Assembly: GCA_023381515.1 (NCBI GenBank)
Contig: JAMCQI010000103.1
Coordinates: 1-64,000 of the forward strand
Direction of reading: 5' to 3'
Length of the DNA: 64,000 nt
Source of the DNA: Chloroflexota bacterium
GTDB taxonomy: Bacteria > Chloroflexota > Anaerolineae > UBA4142
Below are positions 1-8,018 of this stretch, piece after piece; position 1 is the stretch's first letter, and each line of letters begins with the position of its first letter. The notes below the pieces were generated by a model that saw nothing but the letters and a program-made list of their open reading frames with translations, made no database searches and was not told where the DNA came from. The position numbers and the translations under genes were made by a program.

Positions 1-497
1 GGGCCTTGTGCCCGTTCCGTTCGCCCTCCGCGATTGCAGATTGTGCCCGATCGACGGGACTGGGATGATTGCGGGCCGCGTCCCGGTGCGTAGCCTAGGG
101 CCTTGTGCCCGTTCCGTTCGCCCCCATAACCCGGCCAGATGCGCGGGGCAGGCCACGCGGCGTTCTGCACCGTGCCTGTAGGGGCGAGGCACTTGCCGAG
201 GCGCAATTGGCATTGCAACGAGCTTGGCTCGAGCCGAATAGCTCCCCATCCAATCAGGTGATGGCAAGTGCCTCGCCCCTACGCCGCGTCGTCCTTCGAT
301 GGACGCCCACGACCCCCGCAGCCCCCTCACCCCGCTGGGGGTCGCGGGTCGCAGACCTCGCGACCTCTGCGAGGGTCTGCGACCCTCCCCTCTCTCTCCT
401 CCGCTGCGCTGCGGGGATCTTGCATCCCGCAAGGGACGCGGGATCTTGGACCCAACGGAAAGACCCTGATGAGGGAGAGGGAAAGCAAGAGGTTGGC
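1..497. repeat. Repeat-dense non-coding stretch
   Basis: No convincing gene is seen. A 26-bp direct repeat occurs at 1-26 and 98-123. A 20-bp perfect inverted repeat pairs 178-197 with 263-282. A 12-bp perfect inverted repeat pairs 346-357 with 374-385. Short tandem copies of TTGGCTCA-like units lie at about 493-520. The long forward reading frames crossing here run through these repeats and into the antisense of the next gene, so I treat them as spurious. This looks like clustered intergenic palindromic repeats rather than an operon leader. Confidence 0.6.
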
Positions 498-884
498 TCA
501 TTGGCTCACTGGCTCATTGTCCCCTGCCTTCTCCTCCTCTGCCTTTCTCGCCGCCTCTGCCTTTCTCGCCGCCTCTGCCTTTCTCGCCGCCTCTGCCTTT
601 CTCGCCGCCTCTGCCTTTCTCGCCGCCTCTGCCTTTCTCGCCGCCTCTGCCGCCTTGTCCGCGGCCCGTTTTTCCTCTCGCTCCTTTGCTTGCGCAAAGA
701 ACTCCGGCGTCAGGATAAAGTGCGGACGGCGAATCCGGGAGGGACCGGTGACGAGTCCCATTTCCTGCAGCCGCTCGCGGATGAGGATCGCGGCCTGGGA
801 ACGGATGTCGCGACGCTGCCGTTCGGCGAGAGCGATCAGCGCATCCTGCTCATCTCGAAATAGATCGACAATGACGCGTGGCAT
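498..884 (-). CDS. Small RHH-like protein with AARKAE tandem-repeat tail
   Basis: This 128-aa protein starts at an ATG preceded by a strong AGGAGG site. Residues 1-45 (MPRVIVDLF onward, then two predicted helices) resemble a short ribbon-helix-helix DNA-binding fold, which is a weak inference. Residues about 65-115 are a charged helix built from six tandem AARKAE-type units, encoded by six perfect 18-bp repeats. A helix of this composition could form a single alpha-helix or coiled coil. Repeat number is likely to vary between strains. The gene stands alone and its function is unknown. Confidence 0.65.
   Translation of the reverse strand: MPRVIVDLFRDEQDALIALAERQRRDIRSQAAILIRERLQEMGLVTGPSRIRRPHFILTPEFFAQAKEREEKRAADKAAEAARKAEAARKAEAARKAEAARKAEAARKAEAARKAEEEKAGDNEPVSQ
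541..648. repeat. Six perfect 18-bp tandem repeats
   Basis: The unit GCCTTTCTCGCCGCCTCT is repeated six times without a mismatch inside the small coding sequence on the minus strand. Each copy encodes six residues (AARKAE in register), so gain or loss of a copy keeps the frame. This is a minisatellite, not a CRISPR, because there are no spacers. Confidence 0.95.
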
Positions 885-902
885 GTTGCCTCCTCAGAAA
901 AT

Positions 903-1084
903 AAAGGATGAAGGATGAAGTAAAGGAGCAAGTCAGAACCCCGCTAAAAAGCGCGGGGCAGGTGATGAAGGCGGAAGGAGGAAACCGAGAGCAACCGCTC
1001 GTCCCACCGAGAACGCTTCCTCCAATGGAGAAGCAAAGGAAGAGCAGTCTAGTTCTTCACTTCATCCTTCATCCTTCATCCTTT
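903..1084. repeat. Inverted repeat built from GGATGAA heptamers
   Basis: The segment at 903-921 (AAAGGATGAAGGATGAAGT) is the inverse of 1059-1084, where the heptamer is present one extra time. The pair encloses about 140 bp with no convincing gene and could fold into a long stem. It separates the AARKAE protein gene from the next gene. Confidence 0.7.
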
Positions 1085-1137
1085 GCTTTTACTGCCGCCA
1101 CAGTAACACATCTGGGGAGGAAATCGCGGGAAATTCC

Positions 1138-1746
1138 CTAATCTTCCCGAAACCTGCCGAGGTATCGGCTCTTGCCCTGCGCACGGATCAGTGCGATCCA
1201 CCGCGCCCGCTTGTCCGGGTCGATCACGGCGAGGACGTTCGGGATCCAGCGAACGACCGTCTTGGGGTCCACGCCGACGAGTTGGGCCGCTCTCGGAAGC
1301 GAGATGGCTCCATCCAGCCACTTGGCCATCGCGCCCTGGCAATTCGCGAGCACCTCGGCCGAAGGGCCGCTCTCGCGAGGCCGGTGCCGGCCCCTCGGTG
1401 GTTCACAGGGGTCGCTCCGCGGTTCAGTGCCGGGAGCCGGATCGCACAGGGGCGCGTCGCCTTCGAACTCGAACCCGAGCCGCTGCATTTGCGCCAAGAG
1501 CGCGCGGAGATAGGGCACCAGGTCGGACCAGAACGCAGGGTCGCGCGCGCGGATGAGGAGACGGAGACGCTCTTTGGGTAGAGGTAAAGCGTGGAGGACG
1601 GCGATCGGGTGGTCATTCGAGTCGAGGACCACGCCGCCCTGAATGGGGCAGCCGGGATGTGCGCGCCACGCCTCGAAGACGAGATCGCGTATCTCTGCTC
1701 TCGACAAACAGCTCCAGTTCTTTGACGGATGGGTCCACGCCCGCAA
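1138..1746 (-). CDS. Hypothetical protein with C-terminal helix-turn-helix
   Basis: This 202-aa protein opens at a TTG just downstream of a TATACT hexamer, so it may be leaderless or start slightly further in. The N-terminal 110 residues contain an alpha/beta segment (GGVVLDSNDHPIAVLHALPL) of no family I recognise. A proline/arginine-rich linker follows. Residues about 145-175 (SLPRAAQLVGVDPKTVVRW) have the spacing of a helix-turn-helix like that used by MerR or resolvase-type proteins. It may be a DNA-binding protein, but no partner gene is obvious. The function is not assigned. Confidence 0.55.
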   Translation of the reverse strand: MRAWTHPSKNWSCLSRAEIRDLVFEAWRAHPGCPIQGGVVLDSNDHPIAVLHALPLPKERLRLLIRARDPAFWSDLVPYLRALLAQMQRLGFEFEGDAPLCDPAPGTEPRSDPCEPPRGRHRPRESGPSAEVLANCQGAMAKWLDGAISLPRAAQLVGVDPKTVVRWIPNVLAVIDPDKRARWIALIRAQGKSRYLGRFRED

Positions 1747-1814
1747 AACAGTATACTTGTTCTATTTAGGCGAATCCACGATCTGGGCAGACAGCCGACA
1801 GACACATTGGGCCG

Positions 1815-2342
1815 CTAGGTCGCCGACGGGACAGTGCCGCGCACGAGGAGCACATCACAGGGGGCATGGTCCAGCACAAAGCGTGCCGTGTGCCCCACCG
1901 ACGCCGGTCCCTCCATAGGCGCTCCCTCCCGCTCGCGCGCCCGAATGGCAATGAGATCTACCTCCTGCTGCTGCGCGAACTGGACGATGACCCGGTTCGG
2001 ATCACCCCGTTCCAACCGCGTCGCAACGCGCAACCCGAGCGCCCGAGCAACCTCCTGTGCCTCCTTCAGGGCCGCTTCCCCGGCGCTCTCTTCCGCTCGA
2101 TTCAACTCGTCCTCGTGGGAACCGTGCGGTCTCGGACCCCGCGATTCCGAGCGGGGAGGGGGAGGCGCTCCGTGAGGCGGCGGGGGCGGACGATGCGCGG
2201 GTCCCAGCCGGTCCAGCACGCGGCGCGGTCCCGTGTCAATCACGTGCAGCAGCACCCACTCTGCTTCCTTATCAACCCGCTGTGCCGCGCGGCGTACGAG
2301 TTCGTCCCCACCGCGAATACCGATTGCGCACAGGATTTGCAT
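1815..2342 (-). CDS. Universal stress protein (UspA domain)
   Basis: I chose the ATG at 2342 (MQILCAIGIRGG), which has an AGGGGG site just upstream. The longer open frame would overlap the arsenite-permease gene end and lacks a site. The 175-aa product has the USP layout: a beta strand plus glycine loop at the N terminus, then an alpha/beta fold ending in DHAPCDVLLVRG. The ATP-loop glycines near GPASVGHTARFV are only partly conserved. An unusual Pro/Arg-rich insert of about 35 residues sits at positions 45-80. USPs are cytoplasmic stress proteins of loosely defined function. It lies directly downstream of the permease on the same strand. Confidence 0.8.
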   Translation of the reverse strand: MQILCAIGIRGGDELVRRAAQRVDKEAEWVLLHVIDTGPRRVLDRLGPAHRPPPPPHGAPPPPRSESRGPRPHGSHEDELNRAEESAGEAALKEAQEVARALGLRVATRLERGDPNRVIVQFAQQQEVDLIAIRAREREGAPMEGPASVGHTARFVLDHAPCDVLLVRGTVPSAT

Positions 2343-2362
2343 GAGACCCCCTTGAAATCTCC

Positions 2363-3661
2363 TTACCAATGGAGCCAGATGAGGATGGAACCGACTAAAA
2401 GCATCACCGGCACATTCAAGAGCCCCAGTTTCAGGTACTCGACGGTCGGGATTTCCAGCCCCTTGCGTCTCAGGATCAGCACCCACAGGACCGTAGCCAG
2501 CGAGCCGACGGTCGTGAGGTTGGGACCCAGATCGGCGCCCAGAATCGTCGCGTAGACGAGGCTCGGGCTGGCATTCGCGACACCGGGCACGCTGTGCAAG
2601 GCCGAGGTCATGACCAGGGCCATCGGCACATTGTTAATCAGGTTGGCGCCCAGCGCCGACCCGACAGCCGTCGCCAGGATCTGCCCCAGAGAATCGGGTC
2701 CGGCGAGCGCGAGGAGAGAGTGGCCGAAGACGGCCGTCAGGCCGAGGTTCTCAATGCCCCGGACGAGAATGAACAAACCGCTGATAAAGACAAAGAGCGA
2801 CCAAGAGATTTCGCGGCGCAGATGGTCCCAATCGAGGGAACGCAAGGCCACGGCCCCTCCGAGCAGCGCTCCCGCGCCGGCCAAGGCGACGAATGAGAGC
2901 GGGAGTTGAATCGCCGAGGCGATGATAAACGCCGGCGCCACGAGCCCCAGGACAACGAAAGTGTAGCCAAATTGCCGCGGCCGTCTTGCAGCCGGCTCGG
3001 ATGGCGAGTCGACCGTGTAGGACAGCCTCAAATCGCCGCGATAAAGCCAAAGGAAGATAAGCGTGTTCCATAGGACGCAAAAGAGACTAGGCAGTAACAG
3101 ATAGCGCAGGAATGCCCCGAGGCCACTCGGAAAGCGGCTCAGGACGAGAATATTGATCGGATTGCTGACCGGGAGGAGAAAGGACGCCGTATCCGCAATA
3201 AAAGTGCAAGCAAACATAAAGGGGAGTACCGGGAGCCGGAGTTGTGTGACGAGCGCATACACCAGGGGAGTCAGGACTAGAGCAGTGGCATCGTTGGAGA
3301 GAAATGCCGTGACCAGGGCGCCCAACAGGAAGATGATGAGATACAGACGGCGCGCATCTCCCTTTCCCCACCTTGCCGCCCGGCCGGCGATCCACTGGAA
3401 GATGCCCGCCTGATCGGCGAGCGCCGAGAGGGTCATAAGGCCCAGAAAAAAGCCGTACACGTTCCATTGCTCGCCGAGCACGCGGACGGCTTGGTCCGGT
3501 GGCACGGTTCCAATGACGACGAAGAGGAGCGCGCCCACGACAGCCGCCACCGCCTCCGGAATGCGGTACGGGCGTATCATGACGACGAAGAGCGCAGCGC
3601 AAAAGATCAGCGCACTGATGATGGGTTGAAACGTGCTTTCCTCCGCCGGCGCACCGCGCAT
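2363..3661 (-). CDS. ArsB/NhaD-type anion permease (arsenite efflux-like)
   Basis: The predicted product is a 432-aa integral membrane protein with about 11 hydrophobic segments. It carries ArsB hallmarks: a conserved SNDATALVLTP loop, NLINNVPMALV, and GADLGPNLTTVGSLATVLW near the C terminus. ArsB exports arsenite, usually driven by proton motive force or ArsA. The related SLC13/NhaD permeases move other anions or sodium. No arsR, arsC or arsA gene is adjacent, so substrate identity stays open. I start at the ATG at 3661. Thirty-five further residues are open upstream but are not membrane-like. The universal stress protein gene follows after 20 bp. Confidence 0.8.
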   Translation of the reverse strand: MRGAPAEESTFQPIISALIFCAALFVVMIRPYRIPEAVAAVVGALLFVVIGTVPPDQAVRVLGEQWNVYGFFLGLMTLSALADQAGIFQWIAGRAARWGKGDARRLYLIIFLLGALVTAFLSNDATALVLTPLVYALVTQLRLPVLPFMFACTFIADTASFLLPVSNPINILVLSRFPSGLGAFLRYLLLPSLFCVLWNTLIFLWLYRGDLRLSYTVDSPSEPAARRPRQFGYTFVVLGLVAPAFIIASAIQLPLSFVALAGAGALLGGAVALRSLDWDHLRREISWSLFVFISGLFILVRGIENLGLTAVFGHSLLALAGPDSLGQILATAVGSALGANLINNVPMALVMTSALHSVPGVANASPSLVYATILGADLGPNLTTVGSLATVLWVLILRRKGLEIPTVEYLKLGLLNVPVMLLVGSILIWLHW

Positions 3662-3892
3662 TATAGCACTTTTACCCGTTCGCAACCGATCCGGGCAAAT
3701 CGCCGCGGGGCGATTGCACACGAACAACTTGTCCTCGCCAAGTGGGAGTCCACAGCGGCTGGTCAAAAGTGAGCTTTCTCTGCCGTCCCTGCTGGCACCC
3801 TCGTTTCAGCTCAAAGTGGAAGAGTAAAGTTCAAATGCGATTGCCCTGGCCCCTTCCCCAGGATTGTTGCAAAGTCTGTTGACAAGGCTTAT

Positions 3893-3981
3893 CGTCACTG
3901 CGAGGAGGCGGTTTTGCCGACGAAGCAGTCTCATCCTCGGCAGGGTGAGATTGCTTCGGCCAAAAATCGGTCTCGCAATGA
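3893..3981. mobile_element. MITE-like palindromic element
   Basis: The element has ends CGTCACTGCGAGG and CTCGCAATGACA. Inside it an inverted pair relates GACGAAGCAGTCTCA to TGAGATTGCTTCGGC. This organisation (GTCATTGCGAGG termini around a CGAAGCAATCTC arm) matches a palindromic repeat seen in many bacterial genomes. A second, outer inverted pair, TGCAAAGTC at 3868-3876 and GACTTTGCA at 3991-3999, brackets it. No coding capacity is seen between 3662 and 4126 apart from this element. Confidence 0.75.
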
Positions 3982-4028
3982 CACACCACGGCGACTTTGC
4001 AGCAGCCCTGGCCCTTTCCCTCCAAGTA

Positions 4029-4057
4029 TTGACAATTGACATATTCGATGTTAGATT
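4029..4057 (+). promoter_or_regulatory. Sigma-70-type promoter before regulator relic
   Basis: TTGACA at 4029-4034 is followed after exactly 17 bp by TAGATT at 4052-4057. A second TTGACA overlaps at 4036-4041. It points at the GntR/LacI relic that starts at 4130. Confidence 0.5.
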
Positions 4058-4129
4058 ATTGGTTGAAGCCGACCGAACTTGCAAATTGGATAGCAGCAGT
4101 CGGGCTAACACTGCTCGCTCTGAGTCTTG

Positions 4130-4633
4130 ATGGACACTGCAGCCTCAAAAGACAGATCTATCCATCTCCACACTCAATTGCTTTACGACATGCGGCGCCG
4201 CATCCTTTTAGGCGAGTGGCCCTCGGGCAGCCGCATCCCCTCAGAAAATCCCCTCCACTGTCTGTTGAATATCAGCCGCAGCACCATTCGTCAGGCTACC
4301 AATGCCCCCAATTCAGAATTATCCCGAGAACCCGCAGCGCGCGACCGCAAGCTTGGAGCTGAACGATCTGGCAGCACTCCAGGCTCTGCACACGGCGGAG
4401 CTCGCCGGTCGGTGTGCCGCAGGACATGTCAGTGGAATGCTTTGACTATATGGATTTGACGAGTCATCTGGAGATTCCATTGACCACCGTGGCGCAGGGC
4501 TCGTTCGAGTTTGTGCAACAAGCCGCGCGAGCGCTATTCGACCACATAGCCTGTCCGGAGCGACCGCCGCGCCAAGTTGTCTGGCCGAGTCGCCTCATTT
4601 TTCGTACCTCCTGTGCCTCGCCTCGTTCGACAT
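4130..4633 (+). pseudogene. Relic of a GntR-type HTH + LacI-type sensor regulator
   Basis: Two pieces of one regulator survive in different frames. At about 4160-4300 the frame encodes a GntR winged-helix start (QLLYDMRRRILLGEWPSGSR, then ISRSTIRQAT). At about 4414-4630 another frame encodes the last 65 residues of a LacI/GalR periplasmic-binding-like domain (PLTTVAQ, then RQVVWPSRLIFRTSC). The roughly 200-residue ligand core is mostly gone. Regulators with a GntR head and a LacI-like sensor exist, AraR being the model. Its place just before the sugar ABC operon suggests it once controlled that operon, which may now be unregulated by it. Confidence 0.75.
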
Positions 4634-4720
4634 AAACCCCAGAACCGAGGAGGTGATGCCTTTGCTGAAAACAAGGGGATCCGTTCGAGAAACTGAAAAT
4701 TGTCGTCCAAGGAGGAGAAA

Positions 4721-6217
4721 ATGAAGCGCGTTTTGACATTCGTTTCGTTTGGCATGCTTCTGCTTTTGGCGGCTGCGTGCGCGGCGCCGACGCCAGTGCC
4801 CACTAGCCCGCCAGCACCTACGGCGGTGCCACCCACGGCGGCCGCCGTAGCGACTAACCCGCCCACCGCGCCTACCTCTGCACCTTCCACTGCAGGAACC
4901 GCCGCACCCACGACGTCTTCCCCGGCGGGCACCGTGACGCTCAACATCATTTGCCGCTGCGTCGCGGGCGGTGTGAACGACATCGGCGTGAAATGGCTTA
5001 CGACCTACGTCATCCCCAACTTTCAGGACATGATGGCAAAAAAGGGCACGCCGGTCAAGGTCAACCTCGTGCAGTTCGGGGGCAGCGACGAGCAGCTGAA
5101 GCAGCAGTACGCCCTTGATCTCAAAGTGGGACAAGGTTCGGACGTGATGTCGTTCGACGGTTTCTGGGTTCCCGAGTTCGTCGCGGGCGGTCTGATCAAA
5201 CCGTTGGACGTCGTCGCCGGACCCAGCGTGGACAGCTGGGACGGGTGGTCGCACATTGCCAAGAACATCCAGGCCCTGCTGAGTTATCAGGGCAAGGTCT
5301 ATGGAATTCCCGCGGGCACGGACGCGCGCGCAATCTGGTTCCGCAAGGATCTCTTCCAGAAGGCGGGGCTGCCGACCGACTGGCAGCCAAAGAGCTGGGA
5401 CGACATCCTCAGCGCGTGCCAAACCATCACATCCAAATTAACCGGCGTCACATGCATCCAGCTCAATGCAGGCACAGCCATGGGCGAAGCGACCACGCTG
5501 CAAGGTTGGTACATGGTCGTGCTCGGCGCAGGCGCAAATGTCTACGACTTTAAGACGAACAAGTACATCGTCAGCGGAAAGCCGATCCTCGACGCGCTGA
5601 ATTTCTACAAGACCATCTACATTGACAAAAAGTACGGCGACGCGCGCCTGCAGCTGCTGAAGGATGGTCGCCAGCAGTCGTTCCTTGACTTTCGCGACGG
5701 CAAGATCGCGATGCTCGTCGAGGGCGATTACTTCTGGCGCTCGGTGCTCGCCGCCGGCGACACCAAGCTGGCCAACCGCGATCAGCTCGTCGGCTGGGCC
5801 AAGATGCCGGCGGAAAAGCCCGGCATGGGCATCAACGGGCAGGACTTTGTCACTGCCTCCGGCGGCACGGGAAACATCCTCAATCCGAACACCAAGCATC
5901 CGGCGGAAGCGTGGGCGCTCTTGTCGTTTATGAACAGCAAAGCGGCGCTCGATTCGCTGCAAACGCTTCAGCCCGTCATTCGCGCTCGCGATGACGTCGC
6001 GGTGCCAAACGACCCCGTGCTGACAGCTTTTGCCAAGACGCTCTTGCCCATCACGACGATACGCCCCTCGGACCCGAACTATCCCAAGGTCTCGGTGGCA
6101 ATCCAGCAGATGACTGAGCAGGTCGTCTCTGGCACCTCTCCGCAACAAGCGGCGCAGACGTACGAATCCGCCGTCATCGGCATCGCCGGTAAAGACAATA
6201 CCGAACCGGCCCCGTAA
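4721..6217 (+). CDS. Carbohydrate ABC transporter substrate-binding lipoprotein
   Basis: The start is the ATG at 4721, which follows AAGGAGGAGAAA. The 498-aa product begins with a lipoprotein signal (LLLLAAAC, lipobox Cys near residue 20), then a Pro/Thr/Ala-rich tether. The binding domain follows, with the usual family-1 extracellular sugar-binding features: a YGIPAGTDARAIWFRKDLF segment, a VEGDYFW segment, and tethered helices near the end (AWALLSFMNSKAAL). It would hand a sugar or oligosaccharide to the two permeases encoded next. The exact sugar cannot be told from sequence. The downstream hydrolase suggests a glycoside. Confidence 0.9.
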   Translation: MKRVLTFVSFGMLLLLAAACAAPTPVPTSPPAPTAVPPTAAAVATNPPTAPTSAPSTAGTAAPTTSSPAGTVTLNIICRCVAGGVNDIGVKWLTTYVIPNFQDMMAKKGTPVKVNLVQFGGSDEQLKQQYALDLKVGQGSDVMSFDGFWVPEFVAGGLIKPLDVVAGPSVDSWDGWSHIAKNIQALLSYQGKVYGIPAGTDARAIWFRKDLFQKAGLPTDWQPKSWDDILSACQTITSKLTGVTCIQLNAGTAMGEATTLQGWYMVVLGAGANVYDFKTNKYIVSGKPILDALNFYKTIYIDKKYGDARLQLLKDGRQQSFLDFRDGKIAMLVEGDYFWRSVLAAGDTKLANRDQLVGWAKMPAEKPGMGINGQDFVTASGGTGNILNPNTKHPAEAWALLSFMNSKAALDSLQTLQPVIRARDDVAVPNDPVLTAFAKTLLPITTIRPSDPNYPKVSVAIQQMTEQVVSGTSPQQAAQTYESAVIGIAGKDNTEPAP

Positions 6218-6280
6218 AGGATCCATCTGGGTAGCGGCGGAATCCAATCCGCCGCTACCTCAACTCGCGACAGAGGTTTC

Positions 6281-7189
6281 ATGGAAACAAGACACTCCAT
6301 TCTCTCTCGGCAAACCGGGGTCCTGTTCCTGCTGCCGGCGTTGATCTTCGTCTCGGCTTTTTTGCTCCTTCCTTTCATCTGGGTCTTTATTTTGAGTTTC
6401 ACCAACCAGACACTGCTGGGGGCGAACGCGGCGAACGTGCAGTTCGTCGGGCTGCGCAACTACCAGCGATTGATAGATTTCAGCCAGTGGCTCAACCCCG
6501 GCCAATTCGGGAGCTCGCTCATCATCACGGCAGAATTCGTCCTCGGCTCGGCGCTGATCGGTCAGGCCATGCTGGGGTTGGCATTGGCATGGGCTTTCTT
6601 TCGTCGCAAGGGGATCCTGCGCGAATTTGTTTATACCCTCATCATCCTCGCCTGGATCATCCCCGAAGTCGTCGTCGCGTTCGGCTGGGTTGCCTTTCTC
6701 GACCGGGACGCGGGAACGCTCAACCTGATCCTGAGTCACCTTGGGCTGGACCACCCCGACTGGCAACTCACCTACGCCTTGCCCTCGATCATTATTTTCA
6801 ATACCTGGCGCGGCACGGCGTTCTCAATGCTCTTGTTCTCGTCCGCGCTCGCCACGATCCCGCCCTCTTATCTCGAGACCGCGGAGGTCGTGGGCGCGTC
6901 CGCTTGGCAGAAACTCCGCGACATCATTCTGCCCTTGCTGCGAGGACACATTCTGACCGATCTCATTCTCATCACGCTGTGGACTTTTAATGTGTTTTCC
7001 CCATACTTGATTACCAACGGCGGTCCGGCGTACCGCACCGAAGTGGTCTCGATCTTTACGTATCGCATCGCGTTCCAGTTTTTTGATTTCGGCCGCGGCG
7101 CGGCGATCGGGGTCGCCGTGATGCTCATCAATCTCATGCTGGCGCTTGTGTACCTTGCCACGCTGCGCAGACAGGCGGTGTACGCATGA
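6281..7189 (+). CDS. Sugar ABC transporter permease, MalF-type
   Basis: The product is a 302-aa inner-membrane protein with six predicted transmembrane helices. The binding-protein-dependent transport loop reads EVVGASAWQKLRDIILPLL, the EAA motif that docks on the ATPase. It forms a heterodimer with the next permease. Its stop overlaps that start by the ATGA arrangement, indicating translational coupling. The first helix follows a short cytoplasmic leader (METRHSILSRQTG). Confidence 0.9.
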   Translation: METRHSILSRQTGVLFLLPALIFVSAFLLLPFIWVFILSFTNQTLLGANAANVQFVGLRNYQRLIDFSQWLNPGQFGSSLIITAEFVLGSALIGQAMLGLALAWAFFRRKGILREFVYTLIILAWIIPEVVVAFGWVAFLDRDAGTLNLILSHLGLDHPDWQLTYALPSIIIFNTWRGTAFSMLLFSSALATIPPSYLETAEVVGASAWQKLRDIILPLLRGHILTDLILITLWTFNVFSPYLITNGGPAYRTEVVSIFTYRIAFQFFDFGRGAAIGVAVMLINLMLALVYLATLRRQAVYA

Positions 7190-8016
7190 ATGGCATGTGG
7201 AAACCTATCGCGTCCTTGCTCTTTTACGTTTTCGTCGCGGTCGTCGTTCTCTTCTTTGGCTTGCCCTTGTTGTGGCTGGCGATCGAGCCGTTCAACCCGG
7301 CCGCCGAACTCTCGGTGCAGATTCCCCAACACCCCACGCTGAACAATTTCCGCGACGTCTTCGGCAACACGTTTGCGATGCGCGCGCTGATCCAGAACAA
7401 CCTGATTATCGCGGTCGGCTCGATGTTCGGCGTCGTATTTATCGCCACCCTTGCCGCGTACGCGCTCTCGCGCGCGGCGATCCCCGGCGGCAATGTGCTG
7501 ACGTACGTCCTGATCCTGTTCTCGTCTGTCGTCACCGGCACCGCCGCCATGGTGCCAATCTTTATGATCGTGTTCTATCTCGGTTTGATTGACTCGTACC
7601 TCGGCGTAATTCTGGTTTTTATCGGCGGGTTACTGCCGTCCGCCATGTTCATCGTGCGCGATTTTGTGGACAGCATTCCCCGCTCGTACGAAGAATCGGC
7701 AATGGTCGCGGGCGCGCGGCCCCACCGCGTCTTTTTGGATATCGCCGTGCCGCTGCTGCAGCCCGGGATGATGGTTGTGGCCATCTGGGCGTTCGTCTCG
7801 ACCTGGGGCGCGTTCCTCATACCCTTCATCCTCCTCCGCAGCCCGGACAAAATGCCCGCTTCGATCGCGATCTATTCGTTCTATACCGAGGCGGGGACGC
7901 CGAACGTCACCCTCGTCGCCGCCTACTCGCTCCTCTACACGATTCCGGTGCTCGTCCTATACCTGCTGGTGAACTGGCGCTACGGGTTTCGATTCTTTGG
8001 AGGCATCAAGAGATAA
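7186..8016 (+). CDS. Sugar ABC transporter permease, MalG-type
   Basis: The 276-aa partner permease has six predicted transmembrane helices and the EAA-loop sequence ESAMVAGARPHRVFLDIAVPLL. The start codon lies inside the stop of the preceding gene. The ATPase gene begins three bases after its stop. With 6281-7189 it forms the membrane channel of the carbohydrate importer. Confidence 0.9.
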   Translation: MNGMWKPIASLLFYVFVAVVVLFFGLPLLWLAIEPFNPAAELSVQIPQHPTLNNFRDVFGNTFAMRALIQNNLIIAVGSMFGVVFIATLAAYALSRAAIPGGNVLTYVLILFSSVVTGTAAMVPIFMIVFYLGLIDSYLGVILVFIGGLLPSAMFIVRDFVDSIPRSYEESAMVAGARPHRVFLDIAVPLLQPGMMVVAIWAFVSTWGAFLIPFILLRSPDKMPASIAIYSFYTEAGTPNVTLVAAYSLLYTIPVLVLYLLVNWRYGFRFFGGIKR

Positions 8017-8018
8017 CC

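Noticed and set aside
541..648. Repeat block considered as a CRISPR array
   Set aside because: The 18-bp units are directly adjacent without spacers and keep a protein frame.
105..918. Two overlapping long forward frames
   Set aside because: They cross palindromic repeats and the antisense of the AARKAE gene, use Ser/Arg-rich shadow text, and lack ribosome sites.
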